Program-made: the position numbers and the translations under genes | Notes under the pieces: model-generated | What the model was told of the DNA's origin: nothing | The model's input: only the letters and a program-made list of their open reading frames with translations | Database searches by the model: none | Part shown: positions 53,701 to 62,940 of the stretch, one piece after another | How the letters are laid out: the number at the start of each line of letters is the position of its first letter | How positions within the stretch are numbered: position 1 is the first letter of the stretch | Assembly (NCBI GenBank): GCA_004173235.1 | Contig: SEAC01000003.1 | Location: 42,956-106,955 of the forward strand | Length of the DNA stretch: 64,000 nt | DNA from: Chitinophagaceae bacterium | Lineage (GTDB): Bacteria; Bacteroidota; Bacteroidia; Chitinophagales; Chitinophagaceae | Reading direction: 5' to 3'

Positions 53701-54043
53701 CACCCAGGAAGGCAAGCTGAAGGCCAAGCTCGAAAACCGTCCGCTGAAAGGCGACGACGTTGTGAGCGCCTGCGCACAAGCCTGTCCCACCAACGCGATC
53801 GTTTTCGGCAACGCCAACGACCCCGAAAGCACCGTATCGCAGTGGCGCAAAAACAACCCGCAGCGTCTTTACCACGTGATCGAGCAGATTCACACGCTGC
53901 CCAACGTAAGCTACCTGGCCCGTGTACGCAACTCCAACGAAATCCTCGAGAACGAGGAGAACGGTGGCGAGCACGCACGTCAGAACGCACACGAAGGCAA
54001 TGAAGTAACTCCGGGCGCACATCCCGCACCTACGGAGCATTAA
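50735..54043 (+). CDS. actB: Alternative complex III subunit ActB (molybdopterin-like/ferredoxin fusion)
   Basis: The protein has 1,102 residues. A variant Tat signal with RRDFLKYLGFSTAAATIAAS starts at about residue 50. A molybdopterin-oxidoreductase-like region follows (about 90-760); in characterised ActB proteins this part binds no molybdenum. The C-terminal ferredoxin domain has four cluster motifs: CIGCGACVVACHLENN, CQHCDNAPCENVCPV, CIGTRYCANNCPYKV, and CTFCVQRTQ with CAQACPTNAI. These correspond to three [4Fe-4S] and one [3Fe-4S] clusters that carry electrons from the quinol site to ActA. A low-complexity Ser/Thr/Gly/Asn insert of about 60 residues around 540-600 links subdomains. The ATG at 50735 is chosen over a GTG at 50639, which lies in the repeat. 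Confidence 0.95.
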   Translation: MSTNKYWQSFAELNDNARHQQRNKDEFGEELPFEEIDGGLLDAKTPRRDFLKYLGFSTAAATIAASCKMPVRKAMPYVNRPETVTPGVAKYYATTFVQDGEVIPAIAKVRDGRPIKLEGNALSSLTKGGTSPRMQAAVLDLYDTFRITHPKRRNGSKWEEIPSYEEFDRLVAQAMAGAAGKQVVLLTSSINSPATKQVISEFIGKVPGARHVQYDAVSYSGMLLANEASFGRRAIPAYNFDRAAVIVSLGADFLGTWLTPVEFARQYSYARKINEAKPAMSKHYQLESILSLTGSNADERFTHRASETGAVAVALLNALNGAAPAVGDARLKAAITKIANDLKANSGKALVVCGSNDPAVQQVVNAINNAVGAYGNTIDWSAPLMTHNAVDKDIADLVAAMNAGSVGTLLVHDANPAYDYFNAKDFKTGIAKVPVTVSFNAKEDETTTLCKFVAPAPHFLESWGDAESRTGHISFIQPTIFPLFKTRPFQTSLLKWSGNNTDWDTYFRQYWAGKIGGDLAFDAALQDGVWENGRSASTAASGAGRTAAVVTDSINNNGTTTTYTPATTGGNAGSFNGGGVSGATAAIGASNTSGDEVVLYQNVMMGTGKQGANPWLLELPDPITKASWDNFAMISLSKAKALGIELDSDYEYYREKPSIELTVGNTKVTLPVIVVPGVEANTIGIAVGYGRNAEYGKAAEGTGANVFPFARFNGTTVDYFNKVSVSAKPVANDYKVAQTQVHNSYENRQEVVKETTMAMFLREPNRYKDQREELTKDYAKASGDYRHEATLYAKPDGKGGNVYDHGFPGPKWGMAIDMNSCIGCGACVVACHLENNVPVVGKSEVLRAHEMHWLRIDRYFVSDARNADDLKAVVFQPMLCQHCDNAPCENVCPVAATMHNSEGVNQMAYNRCIGTRYCANNCPYKVRRFNWGDYTGASTHGVLGPNSGTGKLDPVVAQMNDDLTRMVLNPDVVTRSRGVMEKCTFCVQRTQEGKLKAKLENRPLKGDDVVSACAQACPTNAIVFGNANDPESTVSQWRKNNPQRLYHVIEQIHTLPNVSYLARVRNSNEILENEENGGEHARQNAHEGNEVTPGAHPAPTEH

Positions 54044-54048
54044 CATGA

Positions 54049-54069
54049 CCGTGAGCCGTGAGGCGTGAG
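54049..54069 (+). repeat. CGTGANN heptad array between actB and actC
   Basis: CCGTGAG, CCGTGAG and GCGTGAG follow the actB stop by five bases. Three units in perfect phase, same word family as after actA. Confidence 0.8.
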
Positions 54070-54140
54070 CTGCAACGGTTGCTTATAAATAGTTTCTAAC
54101 AGGGCCCCGAGCGAAGGCAGAGGGCCGAACGATAAACCAT

Positions 54141-55586
54141 ATGGCATTACTTAAGTACGAATCGCAGGTAAGACCGCCGCTTGTTGAAGGCAACAAAGAC
54201 TACCACCAGGTGACGGAAGACATCTGCCGCCCGGTGGAGACCAAACCCAGCATGCTGTGGTGGATCGGCTTCCTCATTTCCGTTGCGCTCCTCCTCTTCG
54301 GGGTTATCTCCGTAGGCCGTGAGGTCTGGTTTGGTACCGGCCAATGGAACCTCAACCGCACCATCGGGTGGGGCTGGGACATCACCAACTTCGTATGGTG
54401 GGTAGGTATCGGTCACGCCGGTACGCTGATCTCCGCGATCCTCCTGCTGTTCCGCCAGGGCTGGCGAACCGGTGTAAACCGCGCCGCGGAAGCCATGACC
54501 ATCTTCGCGGTAATGTGCGCGGGCCAGTTCCCGATATTCCACATGGGCCGCGTATGGAACGCCTTCTTTACCCTGCCTTACCCCAACACACGCGGACCGC
54601 TGTGGGTGAACTTCAACTCGCCGCTGCTTTGGGACGTATTCGCCATCTCCACCTACTTCACCGTATCGCTCCTCTTCTGGTACTCGGGCCTGCTGCCCGA
54701 CCTGGCCACCCTGCGTGACCGTGCCAAGCTGAAGTGGCGCAAGGCTTTTTATGGTACCGCCGCCTTCGGCTGGACCGGCTCCACGAAGCACTGGCAGCGC
54801 CACGAGGCCCTGTCGCTCGTACTCGCCGGCCTTTCCACACCGCTCGTACTTTCGGTACACACCATCGTATCCTTCGACTTCGCCACCTCGGTAATTCCCG
54901 GCTGGCACACTACCATCTTCCCTCCTTACTTCGTTGCAGGTGCCGTATTCTCCGGCTTCGCGATGGTGCAAACGCTCCTTCTCATCACGCGTAAAGTGCT
55001 GAAGCTGGAGCAATACATCACCGTCGAGCACATCGACGTTATGAACAAAGTGATCGTGCTTACGGGTTCGATCGTAGGTATCGCCTACCTCACCGAGCTC
55101 TTCATGGCCTGGTATTCGGGTGTGAAGTACGAGTGGTTCGCCTTTGAGCAAAACCGCGTGAACCTCGCTTCGCCCTATGGCTGGAGCTACTGGATCATGA
55201 TGGGTTGCAACGTGATCTCGCCCCAGATCTTCTGGTTCCGCAAGATGCGCCGCAACATCCTCGTTACCTTCTTTATGTCCATCCTCGTGAACATCGGTAT
55301 GTGGTTCGAGCGCTTCGTGATCATTGTTACCTCGCTGTACCGCGACTACCTGCCGTCGAGCTGGAGCCCTTATTACACACCCACCATCTGGGAAGTAGGC
55401 TTCTACATGGGCACCTTCGGTCTCTTCTTTACCTGCTACTTCCTCTTTTCGAAATATTTCCCCGTGATCGCCATCGCCGAGATCAAGCATATCCTGAAGA
55501 AAAACGGGGATAGCTACAAGGCGGAGATGACCCCGGTAGAAAAGACTTCGGTTGAAGAATTTGCGCACCAACAAGCACATCACTAA
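54141..55586 (+). CDS. actC: Alternative complex III subunit ActC (NrfD/PsrC-like)
   Basis: The protein has 481 residues with about ten membrane helices, for example MLWWIGFLISVALLLFGVIS, ITNFVWWVGIGHAGTLISAI and VLTGSIVGIAYLTELFMAWY. It belongs to the NrfD family; in ACIII structures ActC holds the quinol-binding site next to ActB and may translocate protons. Conserved features visible are GHAGTLISAILLLFRQ and the FPIFHMGR stretch (His of the quinol site region). The soluble C-terminus ends in EEFAHQQAHH. It starts at an ATG at 54141, 97 bases after actB. Confidence 0.96.
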   Translation: MALLKYESQVRPPLVEGNKDYHQVTEDICRPVETKPSMLWWIGFLISVALLLFGVISVGREVWFGTGQWNLNRTIGWGWDITNFVWWVGIGHAGTLISAILLLFRQGWRTGVNRAAEAMTIFAVMCAGQFPIFHMGRVWNAFFTLPYPNTRGPLWVNFNSPLLWDVFAISTYFTVSLLFWYSGLLPDLATLRDRAKLKWRKAFYGTAAFGWTGSTKHWQRHEALSLVLAGLSTPLVLSVHTIVSFDFATSVIPGWHTTIFPPYFVAGAVFSGFAMVQTLLLITRKVLKLEQYITVEHIDVMNKVIVLTGSIVGIAYLTELFMAWYSGVKYEWFAFEQNRVNLASPYGWSYWIMMGCNVISPQIFWFRKMRRNILVTFFMSILVNIGMWFERFVIIVTSLYRDYLPSSWSPYYTPTIWEVGFYMGTFGLFFTCYFLFSKYFPVIAIAEIKHILKKNGDSYKAEMTPVEKTSVEEFAHQQAHH

Positions 55587-55600
55587 GAAATTAAGAACTT

Positions 55601-56191
55601 ATGCCGATCAAGAAATTTGCAGTTGGAAACTTCTACGATGAGCAGGTGCTGTTCCCCGCGGTAAAAGCGGTGCGCAAAGCCGGCTACAAGATCCACGACG
55701 TATATACGCCCTTCCCGATGCACGGTCTGGACACCGCCATGGGCCTGCGTGATACGAGCCTGCACACCGCCGGCTTTATCTACGGAATCGCCGGTACCAC
55801 CACGGCATTCAGCTTCATTACCTGGACGCTGACCACCGACTGGCCCCTCAACATCGGCGGCAAGCCGCACTTTGCCCTGCCAGCCTGGATCCCCATCATG
55901 TTCGAGCTCACCGTGCTGTTCTCCGCCGTGGGCATGGTACTTACCTTTTGCTATCTCTGCCAGCTCGCGCCTTTTGTAAAGAAGGACCACTTCAACCTCC
56001 GCTCCACCGACGACACCTTTACCATGGCCATCGAGCTCAATGAGCGCTCCAACGAGCAGGAAGTATTGAGCTTCCTCCAGAGCATCGGCGCCCAGGGCGT
56101 GGAAGTGATGAACAAGGAGACCGGCTGGTGGCTGGGTCGCTACGACAAGGAACAAAAACTCTACAACAACGAAGTGGCGGTTGCCGGATAA
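55601..56191 (+). CDS. actD: Alternative complex III subunit ActD (DUF3341)
   Basis: The protein has 196 residues with an N-terminal soluble part (KFAVGNFYDEQVLFPAVKAV ... GYKIHDVYTPFPMHGLDTAM) and two membrane helices (FIYGIAGTTTAFSFITWTLT and WIPIMFELTVLFSAVGMVLT). This is the DUF3341 pattern of ActD, a peripheral membrane subunit without cofactors. The C-terminal 40 residues form a small alpha/beta extension (SNEQEVLSFLQSIGAQGVEV). It follows actC by 14 bases. Confidence 0.95.
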   Translation: MPIKKFAVGNFYDEQVLFPAVKAVRKAGYKIHDVYTPFPMHGLDTAMGLRDTSLHTAGFIYGIAGTTTAFSFITWTLTTDWPLNIGGKPHFALPAWIPIMFELTVLFSAVGMVLTFCYLCQLAPFVKKDHFNLRSTDDTFTMAIELNERSNEQEVLSFLQSIGAQGVEVMNKETGWWLGRYDKEQKLYNNEVAVAG

Positions 56192-56201
56192 AACAGTAAC
56201 G

Positions 56202-56888
56202 ATGAAGAAAGTATTGCTTCTTACAGGAATCATTGCAGGCGCCCTCAGCTTCACCGGCTGCGGCGGAGCCCACGGGAACGACCCCGGCGAAGCCTACATG
56301 CCCGATATGTACTACAGCCGCGCCTACGAGGCGTATGGCTACAACAACCAGCCCGAAGATCACAACCTGAAGGCACGGGGCGCCCAGTACAACGGGATGC
56401 CCGTTCCGGGTTCCATCGCCCGCGGCGACGCATTCCCCTTTGCACTGCCTGCCGGCGACAGCGGCTATGCCACTGCCGCAAGCTACAAGGCGCCCGGCCA
56501 GCCGGCTTCCATCACCCCCGAGCAAAGCAAGGAAGCGCAGCGCCTCTATCAAATCAACTGCGCCATCTGCCACGGCACCGCGCTCGATGGCAACGGCCCG
56601 CTCTGGAAAGGCGGCGACGGACCCTTCCCCGCAGCTCCGCGCAACCTGATGGACGACTACACCAAGAAGCTTTCCGACGCCCAGATCTACCACGTGATCA
56701 CATACGGCAAAGGCCAGATGGGATCGTACGCTTCGCAGGTGCACCCCGCAGAGCGCTGGTGGATCATAAGCTACATCCGTAGCAAGCAAGGCCCCGCGGC
56801 AGCTGCTACCGACACTGCTGCCAAAGCCACCGCGCCTGCTGCAGGCACTGGCCCCGTAGCACCGGTAGTAACCAACGCAACTAAATAA
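56202..56888 (+). CDS. actE: Alternative complex III subunit ActE (monohaem c lipoprotein)
   Basis: The protein has 228 residues. A lipoprotein signal, MKKVLLLTGIIAGALSFTGC, has the lipobox Cys at 20. The haem site is CAICHGTALDGNGPLWKGG in the middle, with the likely axial Met in KGQMGSYASQVHP. The C-terminal 40 residues are an Ala/Thr/Pro-rich tail. In the complex ActE takes electrons from ActA and passes them to the oxidase. The ATG lies ten bases after the actD stop. Confidence 0.95.
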   Translation: MKKVLLLTGIIAGALSFTGCGGAHGNDPGEAYMPDMYYSRAYEAYGYNNQPEDHNLKARGAQYNGMPVPGSIARGDAFPFALPAGDSGYATAASYKAPGQPASITPEQSKEAQRLYQINCAICHGTALDGNGPLWKGGDGPFPAAPRNLMDDYTKKLSDAQIYHVITYGKGQMGSYASQVHPAERWWIISYIRSKQGPAAAATDTAAKATAPAAGTGPVAPVVTNATK

Positions 56889-56909
56889 CTGACGAATTAA
56901 TTCAAGATA

Positions 56910-58154
<1,245 letters not shown>

Positions 58155-58240
58155 AAACAAAAAGTCAAAATTCAAAAGTCAAAACCGTTTCGCGGACGCA
58201 ATTTTTGAATTTTGCCTTTTGAATTTCGAATTCGTCTTTC
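58155..58240 (+). repeat. CAAAANN heptad hairpin between actF and coxB
   Basis: CAAAAAGT, CAAAATT, CAAAAGT and CAAAACC start a few bases after the actF stop. After a GC-rich spacer of about 20 bases come TTTTTGA, ATTTTGC, CTTTTGA and ATTTCGA, the reverse-complement consensus. It separates the complex III genes from the oxidase genes and is related to the element after the LysE gene at 33281-33376. Confidence 0.85.
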
Positions 58241-58261
58241 AGAATCTAGAAACAAAGAATT

Positions 58262-59338
58262 ATGTCGATTTCCTGGATTGTAATAGCGCTGATTTTGGGA
58301 TTTGTGATCGTGTTCCAGATCGCCAAGGCCAGCGAATATGTCTCCATCCTGCGGGGTGAGGAAAAAACACGCAAAGAGAACAACCGGATCAACGCCTTCC
58401 TGCTCCTGGCGTTCCTGATCGCCGGACTATTCGGCGTATGGTACTGCAACGAGCGCCTCGGAGGCAAGATCCTGGGTGAGGCAGCTTCGAACCACGGAGA
58501 GCGCATCGACTCTATGCTCTGGATCACGCTGGCCATCACGGGCATCGTGTTCATCATCACGCAGGTGCTGCTGTTCTGGTTCTCCTTCAAATACCAGGAG
58601 AAAGAAGGTCGCAAAGCATTCTACTACCCGCACAACAACAAGCTGGAGCTTATCTGGACGGTCATCCCCGCCATCACGCTGACCATTCTTGTAGGTTTCG
58701 GCCTGTACTATTGGTTTCAGATCACCGGCGAAGCACCGAAAGACGCGCAGGTGGTGGAAGTGTATGGCAAGCAGTTCAACTGGGAGTTCCGCTACGCAGG
58801 TAAGGACGGCCAGTTTGGCAAGCGCTACTACAAAGAAGTGAACGAGGCGACCTCCAACCCACTGGGACAGATCTGGAGCGACCCCGCCAACCACGACGAC
58901 ATTTACACTACGGGCGACATGCACATTGTAGTAGGCAAGCCGGTAAAGCTGATCATCAACGCGAAGGACGTGATCCACGACGTGGGCCTCGTGCACTTCC
59001 GGATGAAGATGGACGCCGTTCCGGGCATCCCCACCACCATGTGGTTCACACCGAAGTGGACGACGAAGCAAATGCGTGACAAGTATGGTCCTGATTTCAA
59101 CTACGAGATCTCCTGCGACCAGATGTGCGGCAAAGGCCACTTCTCGATGCGCGGCACGGTGATCGTGGAAACGCAGGAAGAGTTCAACGCATGGCTCGCC
59201 ACCAAGAAGCCGCAGTATGCCGCTGCAACAGAAGCTGCAACGCCGGCACCTGCGCAGGACCCCGGCAAGATGAACAAGGTTTCGGGCGACACCACGAAGG
59301 CCGTCTCCGACACTACCAAGCCGATGGCTTCTCTCTAA
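58262..59338 (+). CDS. coxB: Cytochrome c oxidase subunit II
   Basis: The protein has 358 residues. There are three membrane helices: one at the extreme N-terminus (ISWIVIALILGFVIVFQIAK), then MLWITLAITGIVFIITQVLL and LIWTVIPAITLTILVGFGLY. The periplasmic cupredoxin domain follows. The CuA ligands are in VIHDVGLVHFRMK (His) and ISCDQMCGKGHFSMRG (two Cys, His, Met). WEFRYAGKDGQF is the aromatic region through which electrons enter. No fused cytochrome c domain is present, so the donor is ActE/ActA or a soluble cytochrome. A Thr/Ala/Pro-rich tail ends the protein. Confidence 0.97.
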   Translation: MSISWIVIALILGFVIVFQIAKASEYVSILRGEEKTRKENNRINAFLLLAFLIAGLFGVWYCNERLGGKILGEAASNHGERIDSMLWITLAITGIVFIITQVLLFWFSFKYQEKEGRKAFYYPHNNKLELIWTVIPAITLTILVGFGLYYWFQITGEAPKDAQVVEVYGKQFNWEFRYAGKDGQFGKRYYKEVNEATSNPLGQIWSDPANHDDIYTTGDMHIVVGKPVKLIINAKDVIHDVGLVHFRMKMDAVPGIPTTMWFTPKWTTKQMRDKYGPDFNYEISCDQMCGKGHFSMRGTVIVETQEEFNAWLATKKPQYAAATEAATPAPAQDPGKMNKVSGDTTKAVSDTTKPMASL

Positions 59339-59370
59339 CTTAACATTGAATCCAGTAAAGAGCTTACGAT

Positions 59371-61203
59371 ATGAACGAGCATACACATCACAACGTGCAG
59401 ACAGGAGTTGATGCAACGCATGGAGCACTTCATGCCGACCACCAGCACGATGATCATGGTCACCACCACCACAAGGAGACCTTCATCACGAAGTATATCT
59501 TCAGCCAGGATCACAAGATGATCGCCAAGCAGTTCCTCATCACCGGTATGATGTGGGCTGTCGTGGGCGGCCTTTTCTCGGTGCTGTTCCGCCTGCAGCT
59601 TGCCTACCCCGACGAATCGTTCCCCATCCTGGAAACGTTCTTCGGCAACTGGGCCAAGGGTGGCCAGATCCAACCCGAATTCTACTACGCGCTGATCACC
59701 ATGCACGGTACCGTGCTCGTGTTCTTCGTGCTCACCGGTGGCCTGTCGGGCACCTTTGCGAACCTGCTCATTCCGCTACAACTGGGTGCGCGCGACATGG
59801 CGTCACCCTTTATGAACATGCTGTCGTACTGGTTCTTCTTCACCGCCAGCGTAATCATGTTCTCCTCCCTGTTCGTTCAAACCGGCCCTGCATCGGGTGG
59901 CTGGACGGCCTACCCGCCGCTCTCGGCACTGGCACAGGCATCTATCGGCTCCAAGATCGGTATGGACCTCTGGATCGTGTCGATGGCGCTCTTCGTGGTG
60001 AGCTCGCTGCTTGGGGGCCTCAACTACATCGCAACCATCCTGAACATGCGTACAAAAGGCATGAGCATGACGCGCATGCCGCTCACGATCTGGGCGCTGC
60101 TCTTCACGGCCATCCTCGGTGTACTTTCTTTCCCTGTACTCTTCTCGGGCTTCATCCTGCTCCTGTTCGACCGTCACCTCGGCACCTCGTTCTACCTGAG
60201 CGACATCGTAGTGGCCGGCCAGGTGCTTCCCAACGAAGGCGGTAGCGCGATCCTCTACCAGCACTTGTTCTGGTTCCTCGGTCACCCCGAAGTATACATC
60301 ATCATTCTTCCCGCGATGGGTCTGGTATCAGAAGTAATGTCCGTCAACGCCCGCAAGCCGATCTTCGGTTACATGGCGATGGTGGGTTCGCTCTTCGCTA
60401 TCACCATCCTGGCCTTCCTTGTGTGGGCGCACCACATGTTCGTTACGGGCCTCAACCCGTTCCTCGGCGCCTTCTTCGTGCTGCTGACGCTCCTGATCGC
60501 CATCCCTTCGGCCATCAAGGTGTTCAACTGGCTCACGACGCTGTGGCGCGGCAACCTGCGCTTCACGCCGGCGATGATGTTCGCGATCGGTTTCGTATCG
60601 CTGTTCATCTCGGGTGGTCTCACCGGTATCTGGCTGGGTAACTCCACGCTCGACATCCACCTGCACGATACTTACTTCGTGATCGCACACTTCCACATCG
60701 TAATGGGTGTGTCCGCGTTCTTCGGTATGTTCTGCGGTGTGTACCACTGGTTTCCGAAGATGTATGGCCGCTACCTCAACAACACGCTGGGTTATATCCA
60801 CTTCTGGGTTACCCTCGCCGGTGCCTACCTGATCTTCTGGCCGATGCACTACCAGGGTCTCGCCGGTGTGCCCCGTCGCTACCTCGACTTCCGCCTCTGG
60901 ACCTCGTTCAACCACTTCGGTGACCTGAACAAAATGATCACGATCGTTTCGATCATCGTGTTCGCGGTGCAGCTGCTGTTCATCTTCAACTTCTTCTACT
61001 CCATCTTCAAGGGACGTAAAGTTCGCTCTACCAACCCCTGGGGTGCTACTACCCTCGAGTGGACCACGCCGATCAACCCTGGCCACGGCAACTGGCCTGG
61101 TGAGATCCCCGAGGTACACCGCTGGGCATATGATTACAGCAAGGACGGCCGCGAGTTCATCCCCCAGGTTGAGCCCGTGAACCCCAATGAGACCAAACAC
61201 TAG
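59371..61203 (+). CDS. coxA: Cytochrome c oxidase subunit I
   Basis: The protein has 610 residues and about twelve to fourteen membrane helices. The N-terminus is His/Asp-rich (HADHQHDDHGHHHHKE), probably a metal-binding leader. Haem a ligand His is in ITMHGTVLVFFVLTGG. The CuB site shows HPEVYI in FWFLGHPEVYIIILPAMG (His with the cross-linked Tyr) and WAHHMFVTG. The haem a3/a ligands are in HLHDTYFVIAHFHIVMG. It is an A-type (aa3) oxidase core that reduces O2 and pumps protons. It follows coxB by 32 bases. Confidence 0.98.
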   Translation: MNEHTHHNVQTGVDATHGALHADHQHDDHGHHHHKETFITKYIFSQDHKMIAKQFLITGMMWAVVGGLFSVLFRLQLAYPDESFPILETFFGNWAKGGQIQPEFYYALITMHGTVLVFFVLTGGLSGTFANLLIPLQLGARDMASPFMNMLSYWFFFTASVIMFSSLFVQTGPASGGWTAYPPLSALAQASIGSKIGMDLWIVSMALFVVSSLLGGLNYIATILNMRTKGMSMTRMPLTIWALLFTAILGVLSFPVLFSGFILLLFDRHLGTSFYLSDIVVAGQVLPNEGGSAILYQHLFWFLGHPEVYIIILPAMGLVSEVMSVNARKPIFGYMAMVGSLFAITILAFLVWAHHMFVTGLNPFLGAFFVLLTLLIAIPSAIKVFNWLTTLWRGNLRFTPAMMFAIGFVSLFISGGLTGIWLGNSTLDIHLHDTYFVIAHFHIVMGVSAFFGMFCGVYHWFPKMYGRYLNNTLGYIHFWVTLAGAYLIFWPMHYQGLAGVPRRYLDFRLWTSFNHFGDLNKMITIVSIIVFAVQLLFIFNFFYSIFKGRKVRSTNPWGATTLEWTTPINPGHGNWPGEIPEVHRWAYDYSKDGREFIPQVEPVNPNETKH

Positions 61204-61288
61204 TTGACTGGCTGATCAGTTGATAAAGTGCGCAGGAATCGTGAATTAGTTATTTGAAATCGATCGTTTGCAAACCGCAACATTACAG

Positions 61289-62224
61289 ATGGAAACAGGG
61301 GAGGCTACTAAGAACAACCGGCTGAAGGATTACCTGCAGCTGATGAAGCCTTCGCTGAGCATCATGGTGGTCTTTTCCAGCGTCGTATCGTTCCTGCTCG
61401 TTCCGCGAGTGGGAGAGATCTACGAAAGCCCCTGGTGGCGCAGCCTTTTGCTCTTCATCGGCGGCATGCTGGTGACGGGCGCCGCGAATGCCATCAACCA
61501 GGTAGTGGAGAAGGATACGGACGCCAAGATGAAGCGCACGGCTAAGCGGCCTGTTGCTTCGGGACGGATGTCCGTTACGGAAGGTTGGACCTTTGCCCTC
61601 GTCACCGGCGCCATTGGCGTGGCGATGCTGGGCTGGTACTTCAACTGGCTTTCGGCCGCAGTAGCGGCTTTCAGCCTCTTCCTGTATGCCTTCATCTACA
61701 CGCCGCTGAAGAAGGTCAACGCCATCTCGGTGTTTGTGGGAGCATTTCCAGGCGCGCTGCCCTGCCTCATAGGCTGGATCGCGGGCTCGGGTGTCTTCGC
61801 GCCTTTCGACACGTATAGCGTCAACGGGCACGAGGAATCCAACATCGGGGGCTGGGTGCTGTTTGCTATCCAGTTCCTGTGGCAGTTCCCGCATTTCTGG
61901 GCCATTGCCTGGGTAGCGCACCGCGACTACACTGCAGCCGGCTTCAAGCTGCTGCCCAGTGCCGACGGGCCCACCAAGTTCACTGCGCTGCAAACGATCA
62001 TCTACTCGCTGCTGCTCATCCCCGTATGCGCGCTGCCCTACTACATCGGCCTTACCGGTGTGGTGAGCCTCGGCATCTGCACGGTGATGAATCTCTTTCT
62101 CGTGTTTCAGTGCATCCGCCTGTACCGCGAGAACGATGCAAAGGCGGGACGACGGGTGATGTTCAGCTCCTATGCGCATCTGCCCATTGTGCTGCTGGCG
62201 CTGCTGGGGGACAAAATTGGGTAG
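61289..62224 (+). CDS. ctaB: Protohaem IX farnesyltransferase (haem O synthase)
   Basis: The protein has 311 residues and belongs to the UbiA family with about eight to nine helices. The polyprenyl-diphosphate motif is NQVVEKDTDAKMKRTAKRP and the second acidic motif region is FLWQFPHFWAIAWVAHRDYT. It makes haem O, the precursor of haem A for CoxA. I chose the ATG at 61289 over a TTG seven codons upstream. A ten-base array starts directly after its TAG. Confidence 0.95.
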   Translation: METGEATKNNRLKDYLQLMKPSLSIMVVFSSVVSFLLVPRVGEIYESPWWRSLLLFIGGMLVTGAANAINQVVEKDTDAKMKRTAKRPVASGRMSVTEGWTFALVTGAIGVAMLGWYFNWLSAAVAAFSLFLYAFIYTPLKKVNAISVFVGAFPGALPCLIGWIAGSGVFAPFDTYSVNGHEESNIGGWVLFAIQFLWQFPHFWAIAWVAHRDYTAAGFKLLPSADGPTKFTALQTIIYSLLLIPVCALPYYIGLTGVVSLGICTVMNLFLVFQCIRLYRENDAKAGRRVMFSSYAHLPIVLLALLGDKIG

Positions 62225-62293
62225 AAAGGTTTGGAAGGTTCCGGAAGGTTCCGGAAGATTCCGGAGGGTTTTGAAGGGTTCTGTGAGGTTATG
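62225..62293 (+). repeat. GAAGGTTCCG ten-base array after ctaB stop
   Basis: About six in-phase units read GAAGGTTCCG, GAAGGTTCCG, GAAGATTCCG, GAGGGTTTTG, AAGGGTTCTG and TGAGGTTATG. The array begins with GAAAGGTTTG next to the stop codon. It is the longest member of the family also found after uvrA and DUF1415. Confidence 0.85.
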
Positions 62294-62321
62294 GTTCGGT
62301 TGGAGCTGGTAGGTACCTGTT

Positions 62322-62373
62322 ACCAATAAACCAATAAACCAATATACCATTGAACCAGTAAACGAATAAACGA
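62322..62373 (+). repeat. ACCAATAA eight-base array upstream of coxC
   Basis: ACCAATAA, ACCAATAA, ACCAATAT, ACCATTGA, ACCAGTAA, ACGAATAA and ACGAG run with period eight up to four bases before the coxC ATG. The preceding bases (GGTTATGGTTCGGTTGG) are of the opposite type and could pair with part of it. Confidence 0.85.
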
Positions 62374-62376
62374 GTG

Positions 62377-62940
62377 ATGGTAACTGTGAGTACGCAACGA
62401 GAGAAGATACATCCGCACAAGTTCACCTTATGGGTGGCGATCGGCAGCATCCTGATGATGTTCGCCGGTTTGACCTCGGCCTATATCGTGAAGAGCAACC
62501 AGGCGAACTGGGAAGAGATCCAGCTGCCCAAAGCCTTCTGGGCTTCTACGGCGGCGATCCTCCTGAGCAGCCTTACTATGCAGCTGGCGGTGCGCTCGTT
62601 CAAGCAGCGCGCATTCAGCCGTTATCGCGCGCTGCTGGTTGCAACGCTGGTGCTCGGCATCGTGTTCGTGGCGCTGCAGTGGGCAGGCTTTCAGTGGCTC
62701 TGGAACCACGGGGTGCAATTCCGCGGAGCCGGCGCCGGCCAGTTTCTTTACGCCATCGCGGGCCTGCACGCAGTGCACGTGATCGGCGGGGTGGTAGCAC
62801 TAATCGTCGTTTTTGCGAAAGCCTTCTTCGGCCGCAGCAAGAACTACAACGTGGTGCCCGTGGAAGTGATGGCAACCTACTGGCACTTCGTAGACGTGCT
62901 TTGGTTGTATTTGCTGATCTTCTTTGTGTGGATAGGATAG
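62377..62940 (+). CDS. coxC: Cytochrome c oxidase subunit III (first copy)
   Basis: The protein has 187 residues and five helices, the short CtaE/CyoC type. Landmarks are FTLWVAIGSILMMFAGLTSA with YIVKSNQANW, LQWAGFQWLWNHG, AIAGLHAVHVIGGVVALIVV and the closing VEVMATYWHFVDVLWLYLLI. I chose the ATG at 62377; the overlapping GTG at 62374 is possible. Two tandem subunit III genes are common in Bacteroidota oxidase clusters. Confidence 0.93.
   Translation: MVTVSTQREKIHPHKFTLWVAIGSILMMFAGLTSAYIVKSNQANWEEIQLPKAFWASTAAILLSSLTMQLAVRSFKQRAFSRYRALLVATLVLGIVFVALQWAGFQWLWNHGVQFRGAGAGQFLYAIAGLHAVHVIGGVVALIVVFAKAFFGRSKNYNVVPVEVMATYWHFVDVLWLYLLIFFVWIG

Noticed and set aside
50675..54046. An 1,123-codon open frame antisense to actB, and similar long antisense frames over actC, coxA, uvrA and the adhesin gene
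   Set aside because: The sense strands encode recognisable proteins; in GC-rich DNA with strong codon bias, long open frames on the opposite strand are expected, and the translations have no recognisable motifs.
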